A stretch of DNA of 32,677 nt from Deltaproteobacteria bacterium. Its GTDB lineage: Bacteria > Bdellovibrionota_C > UBA2361 > JAFLCA01. Location: contig JAFLCA010000015.1 of the NCBI GenBank assembly GCA_017302875.1, positions 1 through 32,677 of the forward strand. Reading direction: 5' to 3'. Positions 1 through 6,767 of this stretch are shown here, one piece after another (positions within the stretch are counted from its first letter, which is position 1; each line of letters begins with the position of its first letter). Under the pieces are notes generated by a model. The model was not told the DNA's origin. It saw only the letters and a program-made list of their open reading frames with translations, and searched no databases. The position numbers and the translations under genes are program-made.

Positions 1-2
1 GA

Positions 3-1895
3 CTAGACTTTAAGGAGCTGTAGAGCGAGCGCCGGAATCTGGTTAGCTTGTGCTAGAACGGCTGCGCCTGCTTGCTTCAGAATTTGAGTGCGCGCAAGCT
101 TGGCGGTCTCCGCCGCAACATCTACATCAAGGATTCGAGCACTAGCGGATTCATAGTTTTCGCCTGAGGCACTTACTACCTGAAGTGCGGCACTGACGCG
201 GCTCTGAAAGCTTCCAATCTGTCCGCGCTGCTTTGCGATATTGGAAAGAGAGGTCTGCAACTGTGACAGTGCTTGCCGTGCACCGGCAGCACTCGAAAGA
301 TCAAAATTCAGCAGCGCCGATACTCCGTCGACTGTTCCGGCAGTCAGCACCTCAAGGTAGCCGTTATTTCCGACTCCGGAGTAGCTGGGAACCAGCAGAT
401 CAAGGACACCATCATTATTGAAGTCCCCGGCACTGACACCGCTTGGGGCCTGCACTCCGTTCGGGCTACCCACAGGTAGCTGAATTGTGGAAGTCGCCCC
501 TTGCGAGAACGTCCCATCTCCATTACCCAAGAAGAAAGTCGCGTCGTCACCCACCGCAACAAAGTCTAATTTCCCGTCACCGTTGAAATCTGCTACTTCG
601 GCCGCAGCATATATGCCGCCTAAATTTTGTGATGACTTAAATCCACCGACCCCATCCCCCAGGGCTACGATTGCATTTCCCGTTGAACCATCCATGGTAA
701 CCATATCCGCAAAGCCATCACCGTTAAGGTCAGCTGTTTCTCCGTAGTTAATCACTCCCGAGGTGATTAACGTATCAACGGAAGCGCCGAAGGTTCCATT
801 GCCCTGGCCGAGCTTAACCTCAGCATGCAGGCCTCCATTGGAATAGGTAGATATGATATCAAGAACCCCATCATTGTTTGCATCGCTCAGATGAAAGAAG
901 TGCCCGCCGCCGTCATTGAACGTCTGCACTCCCTGAGCGCTAAATGAACCCTTTCCATCACCCAAATAAGCTTGGTATTCACCCAGCGACGAAGTTGCCA
1001 CGAAATCCATTTTCCCATCCCCATTGAGGTCTCCCAGCTCTAGTTGAAGCGATGCTCCAGTTGGAAAAACACTGCTGCCCACCACAGTTTCAGAACCAAA
1101 GGTACCGTTTCCCTGTCCCAGACGAGCCGTTATGATGTCCGACGCGGCAGCAGCGACCATGTCCAATATGCCGTCGCTATTAATATCGGCAAGTCGCACA
1201 GCCTGTACGATGCCCGTAGTTGCATACTCAGTGCTCGCAGTGAAGGTGCCGTCACCGTTACCCAGTTCCACGATCAGCTTGCCGTTGCCACCGGAGACCA
1301 GATCTACATTCCCATCGCCATTCAAATCCGCCGTCTGCGCACGCGTGGTCCGGTTGGTGGCAATTGAATGATAGCCTAAACTTGCGAAACTCCCCGAGCC
1401 AACAGCACCTCCCATGCTGGCACCAATTCCCCCGTCAATTCCCACTCCAGCCTGCAGACGAAGCTGCCCCTGCGTTCCATCAAAAACATTGCGCCCGTTA
1501 AAGGTGCTTGTGGAGACTAGACGCACATACTCATCTTTGAGTTTCTTCGACTCAAGATTCAAAGCTTTGCGTTCGGTGTAGCCTAAGGAACCATTGGCAG
1601 ATTGCTCGGCCAGTTCGATAAGGCGTGTCACGACGTTGTTGAGCTGTTCAAGCGTCGAGTCCGCAATGTTCAGGTAACTCAGTCCATCGTTCAGATTACG
1701 TACGCCCTGACGCAGTACTCGTGCGCCGCTCGTAAGGCCCATTCCAATAGCGAGCCCTGCCGCATCGTCGGCGGCGCGATTGATCCGTTGCCCCGAGGAA
1801 AGGCGCTCAAAGACGGTAGATAGATCACTATCGGCGCGCCCTAAGTAGCGCGTGGTACGCAGTGCCGATATGTTAAGACCCAACGTAATTGCCAA
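3..1895 (-). CDS. Flagellin with an inserted seven-repeat FG-GAP/VCBS beta-propeller
   Basis: Structural subunit of the flagellar filament, exported by the flagellar T3SS. Residues 1-150 match the flagellin D0/D1 N-terminus (SSGQRINRAADDAAGLAI at 33-50, then NLNDGLSYLNIADSTLEQLN). Residues about 525-630 match the C-terminal D1/D0 helices (AETAKLARTQILKQAGAAVL, LAQANQIP). Between them, residues about 168-520 carry seven DxNxDGxxD calcium-loop repeats beginning near residues 190, 237, 289, 338, 389, 436 and 491. The spacing of 47-55 residues is typical of FG-GAP/VCBS repeats, and seven is the number that closes a propeller. The start is TTG, chosen because MAITLGLNIS is the canonical flagellin beginning; an AGGGA ribosome-binding site lies 7 nt upstream. 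At 630 aa it is longer than a plain flagellin, and the excess is the propeller. The flagellin call is near certain; the propeller fold is inferred from repeat number and spacing. Confidence 0.95.
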   Translation of the reverse strand: MAITLGLNISALRTTRYLGRADSDLSTVFERLSSGQRINRAADDAAGLAIGMGLTSGARVLRQGVRNLNDGLSYLNIADSTLEQLNNVVTRLIELAEQSANGSLGYTERKALNLESKKLKDEYVRLVSTSTFNGRNVFDGTQGQLRLQAGVGIDGGIGASMGGAVGSGSFASLGYHSIATNRTTRAQTADLNGDGNVDLVSGGNGKLIVELGNGDGTFTASTEYATTGIVQAVRLADINSDGILDMVAAAASDIITARLGQGNGTFGSETVVGSSVFPTGASLQLELGDLNGDGKMDFVATSSLGEYQAYLGDGKGSFSAQGVQTFNDGGGHFFHLSDANNDGVLDIISTYSNGGLHAEVKLGQGNGTFGASVDTLITSGVINYGETADLNGDGFADMVTMDGSTGNAIVALGDGVGGFKSSQNLGGIYAAAEVADFNGDGKLDFVAVGDDATFFLGNGDGTFSQGATSTIQLPVGSPNGVQAPSGVSAGDFNNDGVLDLLVPSYSGVGNNGYLEVLTAGTVDGVSALLNFDLSSAAGARQALSQLQTSLSNIAKQRGQIGSFQSRVSAALQVVSASGENYESASARILDVDVAAETAKLARTQILKQAGAAVLAQANQIPALALQLLKV

Positions 1896-2081
1896 GAACC
1901 ATTCCCTAAACTTCAGGGTTTAAGCTGTGGCGATACTTCGATACACCACCCTAGGATAGTCGGCTGTTTGTGAAAATAAATTCACGCTTGTGTAAGTGCG
2001 TAAATACTTTGAATTAAAAAGGAATATTTTGCTGAGTAAAAATCTCACGGCAGCGGGAAGGTGTTTCTCACGAACAAGCAC
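1896..2081 (-). promoter_or_regulatory. Flagellin upstream region with a palindrome and a weak sigma-28-like -10
   Basis: This gap separates the flagellin start from the upstream terminator, so flagellin must have its own promoter here. Read on the minus strand, GCCGACTA (1957-1964) resembles the sigma-28 -10 element GCCGATAA, but no good TAAA -35 sits at the expected distance. A perfect inverted repeat GTGAA-N6-TTCAC spans 1970-1985 just upstream, where an activator or repressor could bind. The DNA beyond it (1990-2040) is AT-rich. The promoter assignment is tentative. Confidence 0.3.
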
Positions 2082-2133
2082 AAAAAAAGCACCACGCTTT
2101 AACTCATTCCCCAGAGTAAAAGCCGTGGTGCTT
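2082..2133 (-). terminator. Rho-independent terminator of the sigma-factor gene
   Basis: Read leftward, a long hairpin has a perfect 10-bp outer stem (2087-2096 with 2124-2133). It continues, after a one-base bulge, into a nearly perfect inner stem around a CCCC-containing loop. A run of seven T follows immediately (2082-2088 as A on the plus strand). It lies 29 bp beyond the sigma-factor stop and insulates the flagellin gene from that transcript. Confidence 0.9.
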
Positions 2134-2162
2134 GCCTGATCTTGCGCTCGTCTAGCTGCGCT

Positions 2163-3044
2163 CTATTGAGCGTGCACTTCTATTCCTATCTCCTGGTTAA
2201 CTCTTACCGCCTTGCGTGAACGCGGGCGGCGGCGATGAATCTTGCGACGCTCACCTGCTCCGTCTTCATCGTCGAAGTCCGGGCGGGCTTGCAATGCGCT
2301 TTCCTCGTCTCCCTTGTGGATAGCTGAGGACATGTCACCGTATAACGTTTCGAGAGCCTTCTTCTTTACTCGCGAAATATGGCAGCGGCTGTATCCAAGG
2401 CTGCTGGCGATATCCATGAGCTGCTGCTCTTGGATGTATATGCGATAAATAACTTCCTTTTCGAGAGAATCAAGTTTCTCGCAAGCACCGTGGCTCATCG
2501 AGACCATTTCCTTCTTGAGAAGCATTTCATCGGGCATCACATAATCATGACTGCAAAGAGCTTCCGCGATTTCAATAGCATTAACTCCGCGATAGCTAGC
2601 CTGCTCGGACTTCGCACCGGCTGAAGCGTCTTCAACCTGTGGGAGCGGCACTGCATTGGCGGTAGCAGCGGAAGCGACCGCACGAATCAAGTTTCCGCGC
2701 ATATGATAGAAGAGGAAAGTCATGAAGCTGGCGCCTTTGTTCGGGTTATAGCGGCGAACGGCTTCACACAAAGAAAGATCAACTACGGAATCGACTTCCT
2801 GCAAGTCCAAGCGCGCATGCCACTTACGAAGGATGCTGCGAGCGAGCTTGCGAGCCTTCATGCGATACGTCAGCACGAGCTCTTCTTGTTTGCGTGGCGA
2901 AAGAGTCTTAGCCTTGGCTGCCTTTTTAGGAAGGGGCAGCTCAATCACTTTGTTATTACGGTTATTTTTGCGCAAAGGAGTGATGGTCGTTGCGAACTCT
3001 TCACTTTCCTTGAACTTCAAATTACGTGCTGGCATTGCGTTCAT
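2163..3044 (-). CDS. Alternative sigma-70 family factor, FliA/WhiG-like
   Basis: Predicted RNA polymerase sigma subunit. Region 2 is visible at residues about 80-125, with the core-binding pattern DLSLCEAVRRYNPNKGASF followed by TFLFYHMRGNLIRAV. Region 4 is at about 190-235 (LDSLEKEVIYRIY, then the helix-turn-helix DIASSLGYSRCHISRVKKKAL). The middle, where region 3 should be, is poorly conserved. An unusual N-terminal basic stretch (about 23-72) and an Arg-rich tail (266-282) extend the protein to 293 aa, longer than typical FliA. The ATG at 3044 has a weak GGGGA upstream; MPAR at residue 4 is an alternative start. Its place between the flagellin and the T3SS loci suggests control of motility or secretion genes, which is inference. 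The sigma family call is strong; the regulon is unknown. Confidence 0.85.
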   Translation of the reverse strand: MNAMPARNLKFKESEEFATTITPLRKNNRNNKVIELPLPKKAAKAKTLSPRKQEELVLTYRMKARKLARSILRKWHARLDLQEVDSVVDLSLCEAVRRYNPNKGASFMTFLFYHMRGNLIRAVASAATANAVPLPQVEDASAGAKSEQASYRGVNAIEIAEALCSHDYVMPDEMLLKKEMVSMSHGACEKLDSLEKEVIYRIYIQEQQLMDIASSLGYSRCHISRVKKKALETLYGDMSSAIHKGDEESALQARPDFDDEDGAGERRKIHRRRPRSRKAVRVNQEIGIEVHAQ

Positions 3045-3091
3045 GTTTCAATCCCCGTCCGTTAACCGTTAAAAAACCAAAATCTTTTTAC

Positions 3092-3325
3092 CTACTGCAG
3101 CGTTCGATCGAGTCCGAAGCGCTGGATAACATCTTCAAGAGTGCTAATTACGTCGAGACAAGAAGCCTGAATGAGAAGGCGCGTATTCGAGTCAGAAATC
3201 TGGTCACTGTTGCTCAAAATGGCTTCTACCTTCGCGTACAAGTCATGTCTGAGCGCGTGTCCGAGATCGGGGCGGTTAAGCTGCTTTTCCGAACCCAGAT
3301 ATCCTGCTAATGCGTCACTATTCAC
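3092..3325 (-). CDS. Small protein of unknown function upstream of the sigma factor
   Basis: I do not recognise this 77-aa protein. It begins with GTG behind a good GGAG ribosome-binding site at 7-nt spacing, ends 47 bp before the sigma gene, and runs in the same direction, so the two probably share a transcript. The sequence looks helical, with no signal peptide, membrane segment or cysteine cluster. Because small genes beside alternative sigma factors often encode anti-sigma factors or secretion chaperones, such a role is possible but not shown by any motif. It is the outermost gene of a divergent pair with the sigma-like gene at 3469. Confidence 0.6.
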   Translation of the reverse strand: MNSDALAGYLGSEKQLNRPDLGHALRHDLYAKVEAILSNSDQISDSNTRLLIQASCLDVISTLEDVIQRFGLDRTLQ

Positions 3326-3468
3326 GAGCTATCTCCGACGAGCGTTGCTTACACACACTCATCCTCCGGGGGCTTAGAAACGCTTCAGTTTTTTTATAAG
3401 CATCTGGATTTACACAAAAAAATTAAGTATCATGCTAGAAACAACGACCCATAAGGGGGGCCTGTAGG

Positions 3469-4251
3469 TTGGCGACAGAGACTACCGACGTATTAACGAT
3501 TGAGGAGGCTAATGCCCTGGTTTTAGAGCACCAGGGCTGGGCTGAGTCGATTGCCCGTTCCGTAGCCCGCTCCTGGAACATGGACTGGCGCCTGGATGGC
3601 CTGGATGGGGCCGCCATGGAAGCCCTCATTTTTTGCGCCCGGCGCTTTCAGCCGGCGCGCGGGGTGCCCTTCCGCGGCTACGCCCGCAAGCGCATTCATG
3701 AAGCCTCAACAGACGCCGCGCGCCGCTCGCGTGGCTGGAAACGCGGCAGCGTCTCTAACGCCGAGCAGCGTTCGCGTGAAATTTCCGCAGAATTGTTCAA
3801 CGTCTTCCCCGAACTACGAGTCGGAGAGCTCCCCTCGGGAGACGATTACGGGGACGGCGAAGAGGGCGCACGCTCAGCGATTAGAGAATTGCTCGTTGGA
3901 GCCAGCATCATTGCCTTCAAGCAGGGCATGACCAGCGACCAGCCGGATGAGCGTATTGATTATAAACGCATGGTTGAGTACGTCGCAGAGCTTGAGCCGG
4001 TGCACCAAGTAATGGTGTGGAAGCTGTACTGGGAAGGCAGTTCTATGCGTAACTTGGCCACAGAATGGGAGACTGATGAGCTCAATGTGATTCGTGAGCA
4101 CAAGGTGCTGCTCTTATTTCTCTCCAAGAGTTTTGCGAAAGGCAAACCGACGCAGCCTCCCAAGGTGCGCCCGGGTCTTAAAGCGATCAGTATTAAGTTA
4201 CGAAAAACCGACCCGGCCGGGCCGTTTAGCAAGTTACTGGATAGGGAGTGA
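3469..4251 (+). CDS. Divergent sigma-70-like protein
   Basis: The 260-aa product has a sigma region 2-like segment at residues about 45-95 (GLDGAAMEALIFCARRFQPA, then RGVPFRGYARKRIHEA and an Arg-rich run). A region 4-like segment lies at about 165-215 (ELEPVHQVMVWKLYWEG followed by a weak helix-turn-helix). The recognition helix is poorly conserved, so it may be a highly divergent sigma factor or a sigma-derived regulator. It starts with TTG, supported by AAGGGGGG ending 8 nt upstream. It is divergently oriented from the 3092-3325/2163-3044 pair, with 143 bp between them, and is followed after 3 nt by a small gene, so it heads a plus-strand operon that leads to the FliL-like gene. Confidence 0.7.
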   Translation: MATETTDVLTIEEANALVLEHQGWAESIARSVARSWNMDWRLDGLDGAAMEALIFCARRFQPARGVPFRGYARKRIHEASTDAARRSRGWKRGSVSNAEQRSREISAELFNVFPELRVGELPSGDDYGDGEEGARSAIRELLVGASIIAFKQGMTSDQPDERIDYKRMVEYVAELEPVHQVMVWKLYWEGSSMRNLATEWETDELNVIREHKVLLLFLSKSFAKGKPTQPPKVRPGLKAISIKLRKTDPAGPFSKLLDRE

Positions 4252-4254
4252 GCC

Positions 4255-4611
4255 ATGGGCAAAAAATCTGACGATGGAAAAATCGGAGCCATCAAAGGCA
4301 CCGGCAGCACAAGTAACGTGCAAGGAGCAGATTCTGTCGGCGTCGTCGGCGGTGTAAAAGCCACCTCTTCAGTCGGTGCGGTCAAAGGCCCAGGAGCGAT
4401 CGGAAAGCGGCGCGCTACGCGCATCATGTCCACGGCCGAGCGCGAGAACTTGATGCGTCTTATCAACGAAGAAGCGGAGAAGTTATTCGAAGATTCCGCG
4501 ATGAGCCCCGAACGCAAAGAAGTCCTAAAGAGCGCGGTAAAGATGGCCGTCGATGCCGGAATCGTAACCGAAGATGACGCCAAGGAATCGGACAGCACCA
4601 AGAAAAAATAA
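4255..4611 (+). CDS. Unknown 118-aa protein with a Gly/Val-rich N-terminus
   Basis: The family is not recognised with confidence. The first 55 residues are a Gly/Val/Ala/Ser-rich, probably disordered stretch with near-repeats such as VGVVGGVKATSSVGAVKG. Residues about 58-112 are predicted helical (TAERENLMRLINEEAEKLF, then SPERKEVLKSAVKMAVDAG) with a Lys-rich end. The ATG follows the sigma-like stop codon by 3 nt, with GGGAG inside the end of that gene, indicating translational coupling. The neighbours (sigma-like gene, FliL-like gene, T3SS operon) suggest a secretion- or flagellum-associated part such as a substrate, plug or regulator. That is inference from context. Confidence 0.7.
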   Translation: MGKKSDDGKIGAIKGTGSTSNVQGADSVGVVGGVKATSSVGAVKGPGAIGKRRATRIMSTAERENLMRLINEEAEKLFEDSAMSPERKEVLKSAVKMAVDAGIVTEDDAKESDSTKKK

Positions 4612-4675
4612 GGGTTGCCCCGAGCTCGCTCCTAAACAGCCGAGATCCCTGCCCATTCAAATTTTATTCCTCTCG

Positions 4676-4772
4676 CGCTGCGGATTATCCCGCAGCGTTT
4701 CGCACCCCTGCGGTGCGCTCTCGATCGTATTAGATTGCGACAAGCTGCGAAAATTAACTGACTTCTAATACG
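4676..4772 (+). promoter_or_regulatory. Three-hairpin leader before the FliL-like gene
   Basis: The 210-bp gap before the FliL-like gene holds three perfect inverted repeats. CGCTGCGG pairs with CCGCAGCG around a 6-nt loop (4676-4697). CGCACC pairs with GGTGCG around 5 nt (4701-4717). CGTATTAGA pairs with TCTAATACG across 29 nt (4726-4734 with 4764-4772). No U-run follows the first two, so they do not form a classic terminator. They could be a Rho-dependent or attenuating leader, an mRNA-stabilising structure, or (third repeat) an operator. Confidence 0.5.
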
Positions 4773-4821
4773 GCAAAGCATTAAGAAAAACTGCCGAGCC
4801 GTCGATCCCCTTCCTCCAGGC

Positions 4822-5391
4822 ATGGCAAAGGGCGACGACAGAAAACAAATTACGCAAAAGAAAGACGCTTGGTACTCTCTTTCTCAAGAAGACACCAAGC
4901 TGGCGCTCACCCTTTTCGTGGGCATGCTGGTAGTGGCCGGATTGTGCATGTTCACGCCAGTGACGCGTCTTACCACCGACTCGATAAATGCAGTTCTCGG
5001 GAAAAACACCAAGGGCAGCAAAGGCGGACTTGGCGATGGCGTGTACTACCTCGGACAGGTCCTGATGACGTTGCGAAGTAATTCCGAATACATCGATTCG
5101 GAAATAGACTTGGAATATGACGGCGGCGCCGTTACCACTATTTCAAATGGCGAAATCACCAGCGCTTCCGGCGCTAAAAAGTTCTTACGCGGACAAGAAG
5201 GCAAGATCCGCGACGCCATCGTGATGGAATCAGCCGGCTTTACGGCGCAACAGGTAAAGCGCCCCGGCGGAATCGAACATCTAAAATCTCAGCTCGTCAT
5301 GGCCATGAACCAGTCGTTCCGCGACGAAGATTTGATTAAGAATATCTATTTTAGAAAATTACTGGTCTATACCGAAGAAGACGAGGGTTAG
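4822..5391 (+). CDS. FliL-like single-pass membrane protein
   Basis: The 189-aa product has a short cytoplasmic N-terminus, one transmembrane helix at about 26-45 and a periplasmic domain. Residues about 85-186 follow the FliL pattern: an extended acidic strand region, then KIRDAIVMESAGFTAQQVK, GIEHLKSQLVMAMNQSF and NIYFRKLLV, which match the FliL IRDAI..., LK.EL...IN and V..VYF..FV signatures. FliL surrounds the flagellar stator and basal body and stabilises motor function. The gene overlaps the convergent TPR gene by 4 bp. The ribosome-binding site is weak (AGG only). A FliL-type protein beside T3SS rather than flagellar basal-body genes is unusual; it may serve a flagellum encoded elsewhere or have been recruited to this system. 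Confidence 0.7.
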   Translation: MAKGDDRKQITQKKDAWYSLSQEDTKLALTLFVGMLVVAGLCMFTPVTRLTTDSINAVLGKNTKGSKGGLGDGVYYLGQVLMTLRSNSEYIDSEIDLEYDGGAVTTISNGEITSASGAKKFLRGQEGKIRDAIVMESAGFTAQQVKRPGGIEHLKSQLVMAMNQSFRDEDLIKNIYFRKLLVYTEEDEG

Positions 5392-5828
5392 CGATTCTGA
5401 TAACGCGCCATCTGCGTGCGATAGAAACGAACCATCCCAGGATCATCCAATCCGCCACTCTCGATTAGTTCTCCAAGCTCGCCGAGGTAGGTGCCGGCCG
5501 AGCTGTAATCTCCCGTCGTCAGCAAACACGCCACGAGATACAGCAAGGCCTCGTTGAAGTGAGGATCTATCTTAAGAGCCTGACGCGTAGCTTGCAGGGC
5601 AGCCTCAAAATCGCGATTCTGGATGTGAATATAGGCCATTCCGAGCCAGGCGCACGCGAAATCGGGAGCCACCTCGATCAGTCCGTTCATGATCGCTTCA
5701 GCGCGGCGCAGGTTTCCATTCTCCAAGGAGAGTCTACCCAGCTCATAAATATTCGCGATTTCCTCATCGGAATATCCACGCTTTAGAACTTCAGAGGGTT
5801 GACGCTTACGAACCGGTTCGTTGCTCAT
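5388..5828 (-). CDS. TPR protein, possible T3SS chaperone
   Basis: The 146-aa soluble protein has about three tetratricopeptide repeats at residues 25-58, 59-92 and 93-126 (for example GRLSLENGNLRRAEAIMNGL and AYIHIQNRDFEAALQATRQA). Its size and repeat number resemble SycD/LcrH class II chaperones, which hold translocator proteins before export by a T3SS. It is the last gene of the T3SS operon and is coupled to the gene before it by an ATGA overlap at 5825-5828. It ends tail-to-tail with the FliL-like gene with no terminator between them. TPR content is clear; the chaperone role is inferred from size and position. Confidence 0.8.
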   Translation of the reverse strand: MSNEPVRKRQPSEVLKRGYSDEEIANIYELGRLSLENGNLRRAEAIMNGLIEVAPDFACAWLGMAYIHIQNRDFEAALQATRQALKIDPHFNEALLYLVACLLTTGDYSSAGTYLGELGELIESGGLDDPGMVRFYRTQMARYQNR

Positions 5829-6091
5829 GAGCCCTCCGTAGTACCGGGCTTAACGGCCAGCCAATCAAGAACTTGCCGTAGCATGGCGGCCTCGCTGGCA
5901 GGGCGACGTGAAAGTTCCGAAGAATCGGGGTTGAGCTCCAGTTCCTTCTGCAATGCCAAAACTTTTTCAAAGCGGGCAAAGAGCGAAGAGGTAAGCGCCT
6001 CGAGCTTTCCGACTTGGCCCCTGACGGGCAAGAGCGCCAACAGCGGTGACAAGGAAAAAGGCTCGGGGTTAGAGCACAAAGATTTCTTCAT
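5825..6091 (-). CDS. Unknown 88-aa protein in the T3SS operon
   Basis: Not recognised. It starts with an ATGA overlap with the sctU stop codon and ends with an ATGA overlap with the TPR gene, so it is surely translated as part of the operon. The N-terminal third is hydrophobic and proline-containing; residues about 30-75 look like amphipathic helix. It sits exactly where the missing cytoplasmic domain of SctU would be encoded, but it has no NPTH motif and no resemblance to FlhB-C or FhlB that I can see. It could be a small chaperone or a regulatory subunit replacing that domain; this is speculation. Confidence 0.7.
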   Translation of the reverse strand: MKKSLCSNPEPFSLSPLLALLPVRGQVGKLEALTSSLFARFEKVLALQKELELNPDSSELSRRPASEAAMLRQVLDWLAVKPGTTEGS

Positions 6092-6756
6092 AGCGTTACA
6101 TCACTTTGAACAGCTTCGCCTTCCAACTCCTGACGGGTCATGCGATGTCGAGTCAGGAACAGAAATTTCGAAACAAACCAACTCAGGAGTGCCAGCACCA
6201 CGAGTAAGATACTCACAGGTATCAGAAGAGCCTGCGCAAATCCTTGCACCCATGAACTGAGATAAAGTCTATCATTGTTTAATAAATACAGCATCCCCGT
6301 CCAGCATAAACGGGCAGACAACAAGCCCCCTGCCAACATGAGCAAAACCAGCACAGCTGTCACCCACATCCTACCAAAAAGACCTAGCGGGCTAGGAAAG
6401 CGGATTTTATGCAGACGCTCGAAGCTAAGCGCCACAAGTCCAAAGCGAAAGAGGAATCGCGTCTGAAACAGGCCCCACAGAACCGACACGCTAAAGGCAG
6501 CCAACAAAGGAATGAGCACGGCGCGCGTAAGATGTGAGGCAACCGCGCTCCCTACCGAGAGGGGAAACGCTCCGGCGGTATAAGCAGTTTGCAGATCGGC
6601 TGCGATAGAGGAAAGCGAGCTCCGCACAAGCCATAAAGTACAGAGAAACGTCAGAGTGAACACGCAGCGGCAGGAGAATGGACTAATCGCGACAACGCCC
6701 TCTTCACGTAGACGCTTCAGCTTCGCTTCATTCGGCCATTCAGTTTTTTCGAGCAT
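6088..6756 (-). CDS. sctU: SctU/FlhB-family export apparatus protein lacking the autocleavage domain
   Basis: Inner-membrane export-apparatus switch protein. The N-terminus is a family hallmark (EKTEWPNEAKLKRLREEG, compare the usual EKTE.PT.K.L..AR..G). Four hydrophobic segments follow, then the juxtamembrane KFLFLTRHRMTRQELEGE that normally leads into the cytoplasmic domain. Here the chain ends 8 residues after MTRQELEGE. The roughly 100-130-residue FlhB-C domain with the NPTH self-cleavage site is absent, giving about 222 aa where 340-380 is usual. I prefer the ATG at 6756 over the upstream in-frame GTG at 6798 because it gives the canonical start and has a TAAGAG ribosome-binding site overlapping the sctT stop. 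The identity is firm; export-substrate switching must differ or depend on another protein. Confidence 0.88.
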   Translation of the reverse strand: MLEKTEWPNEAKLKRLREEGVVAISPFSCRCVFTLTFLCTLWLVRSSLSSIAADLQTAYTAGAFPLSVGSAVASHLTRAVLIPLLAAFSVSVLWGLFQTRFLFRFGLVALSFERLHKIRFPSPLGLFGRMWVTAVLVLLMLAGGLLSARLCWTGMLYLLNNDRLYLSSWVQGFAQALLIPVSILLVVLALLSWFVSKFLFLTRHRMTRQELEGEAVQSDVTL

Positions 6757-6767
6757 GCACAAATCTC

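Noticed and set aside
3960-4601. 213-aa open frame on the minus strand
   Set aside because: Antisense to the sigma-like and 118-aa genes, with no ribosome-binding site or recognisable domain; a shadow of their codon use.
5825-6100. Frameshift as the cause of the short SctU
   Set aside because: The stop is followed by an ATGA-coupled gene with its own consistent frame, and that frame shows no NPTH or FlhB-C pattern; a clean truncation fits better, although read-level checking is still listed under the finding.
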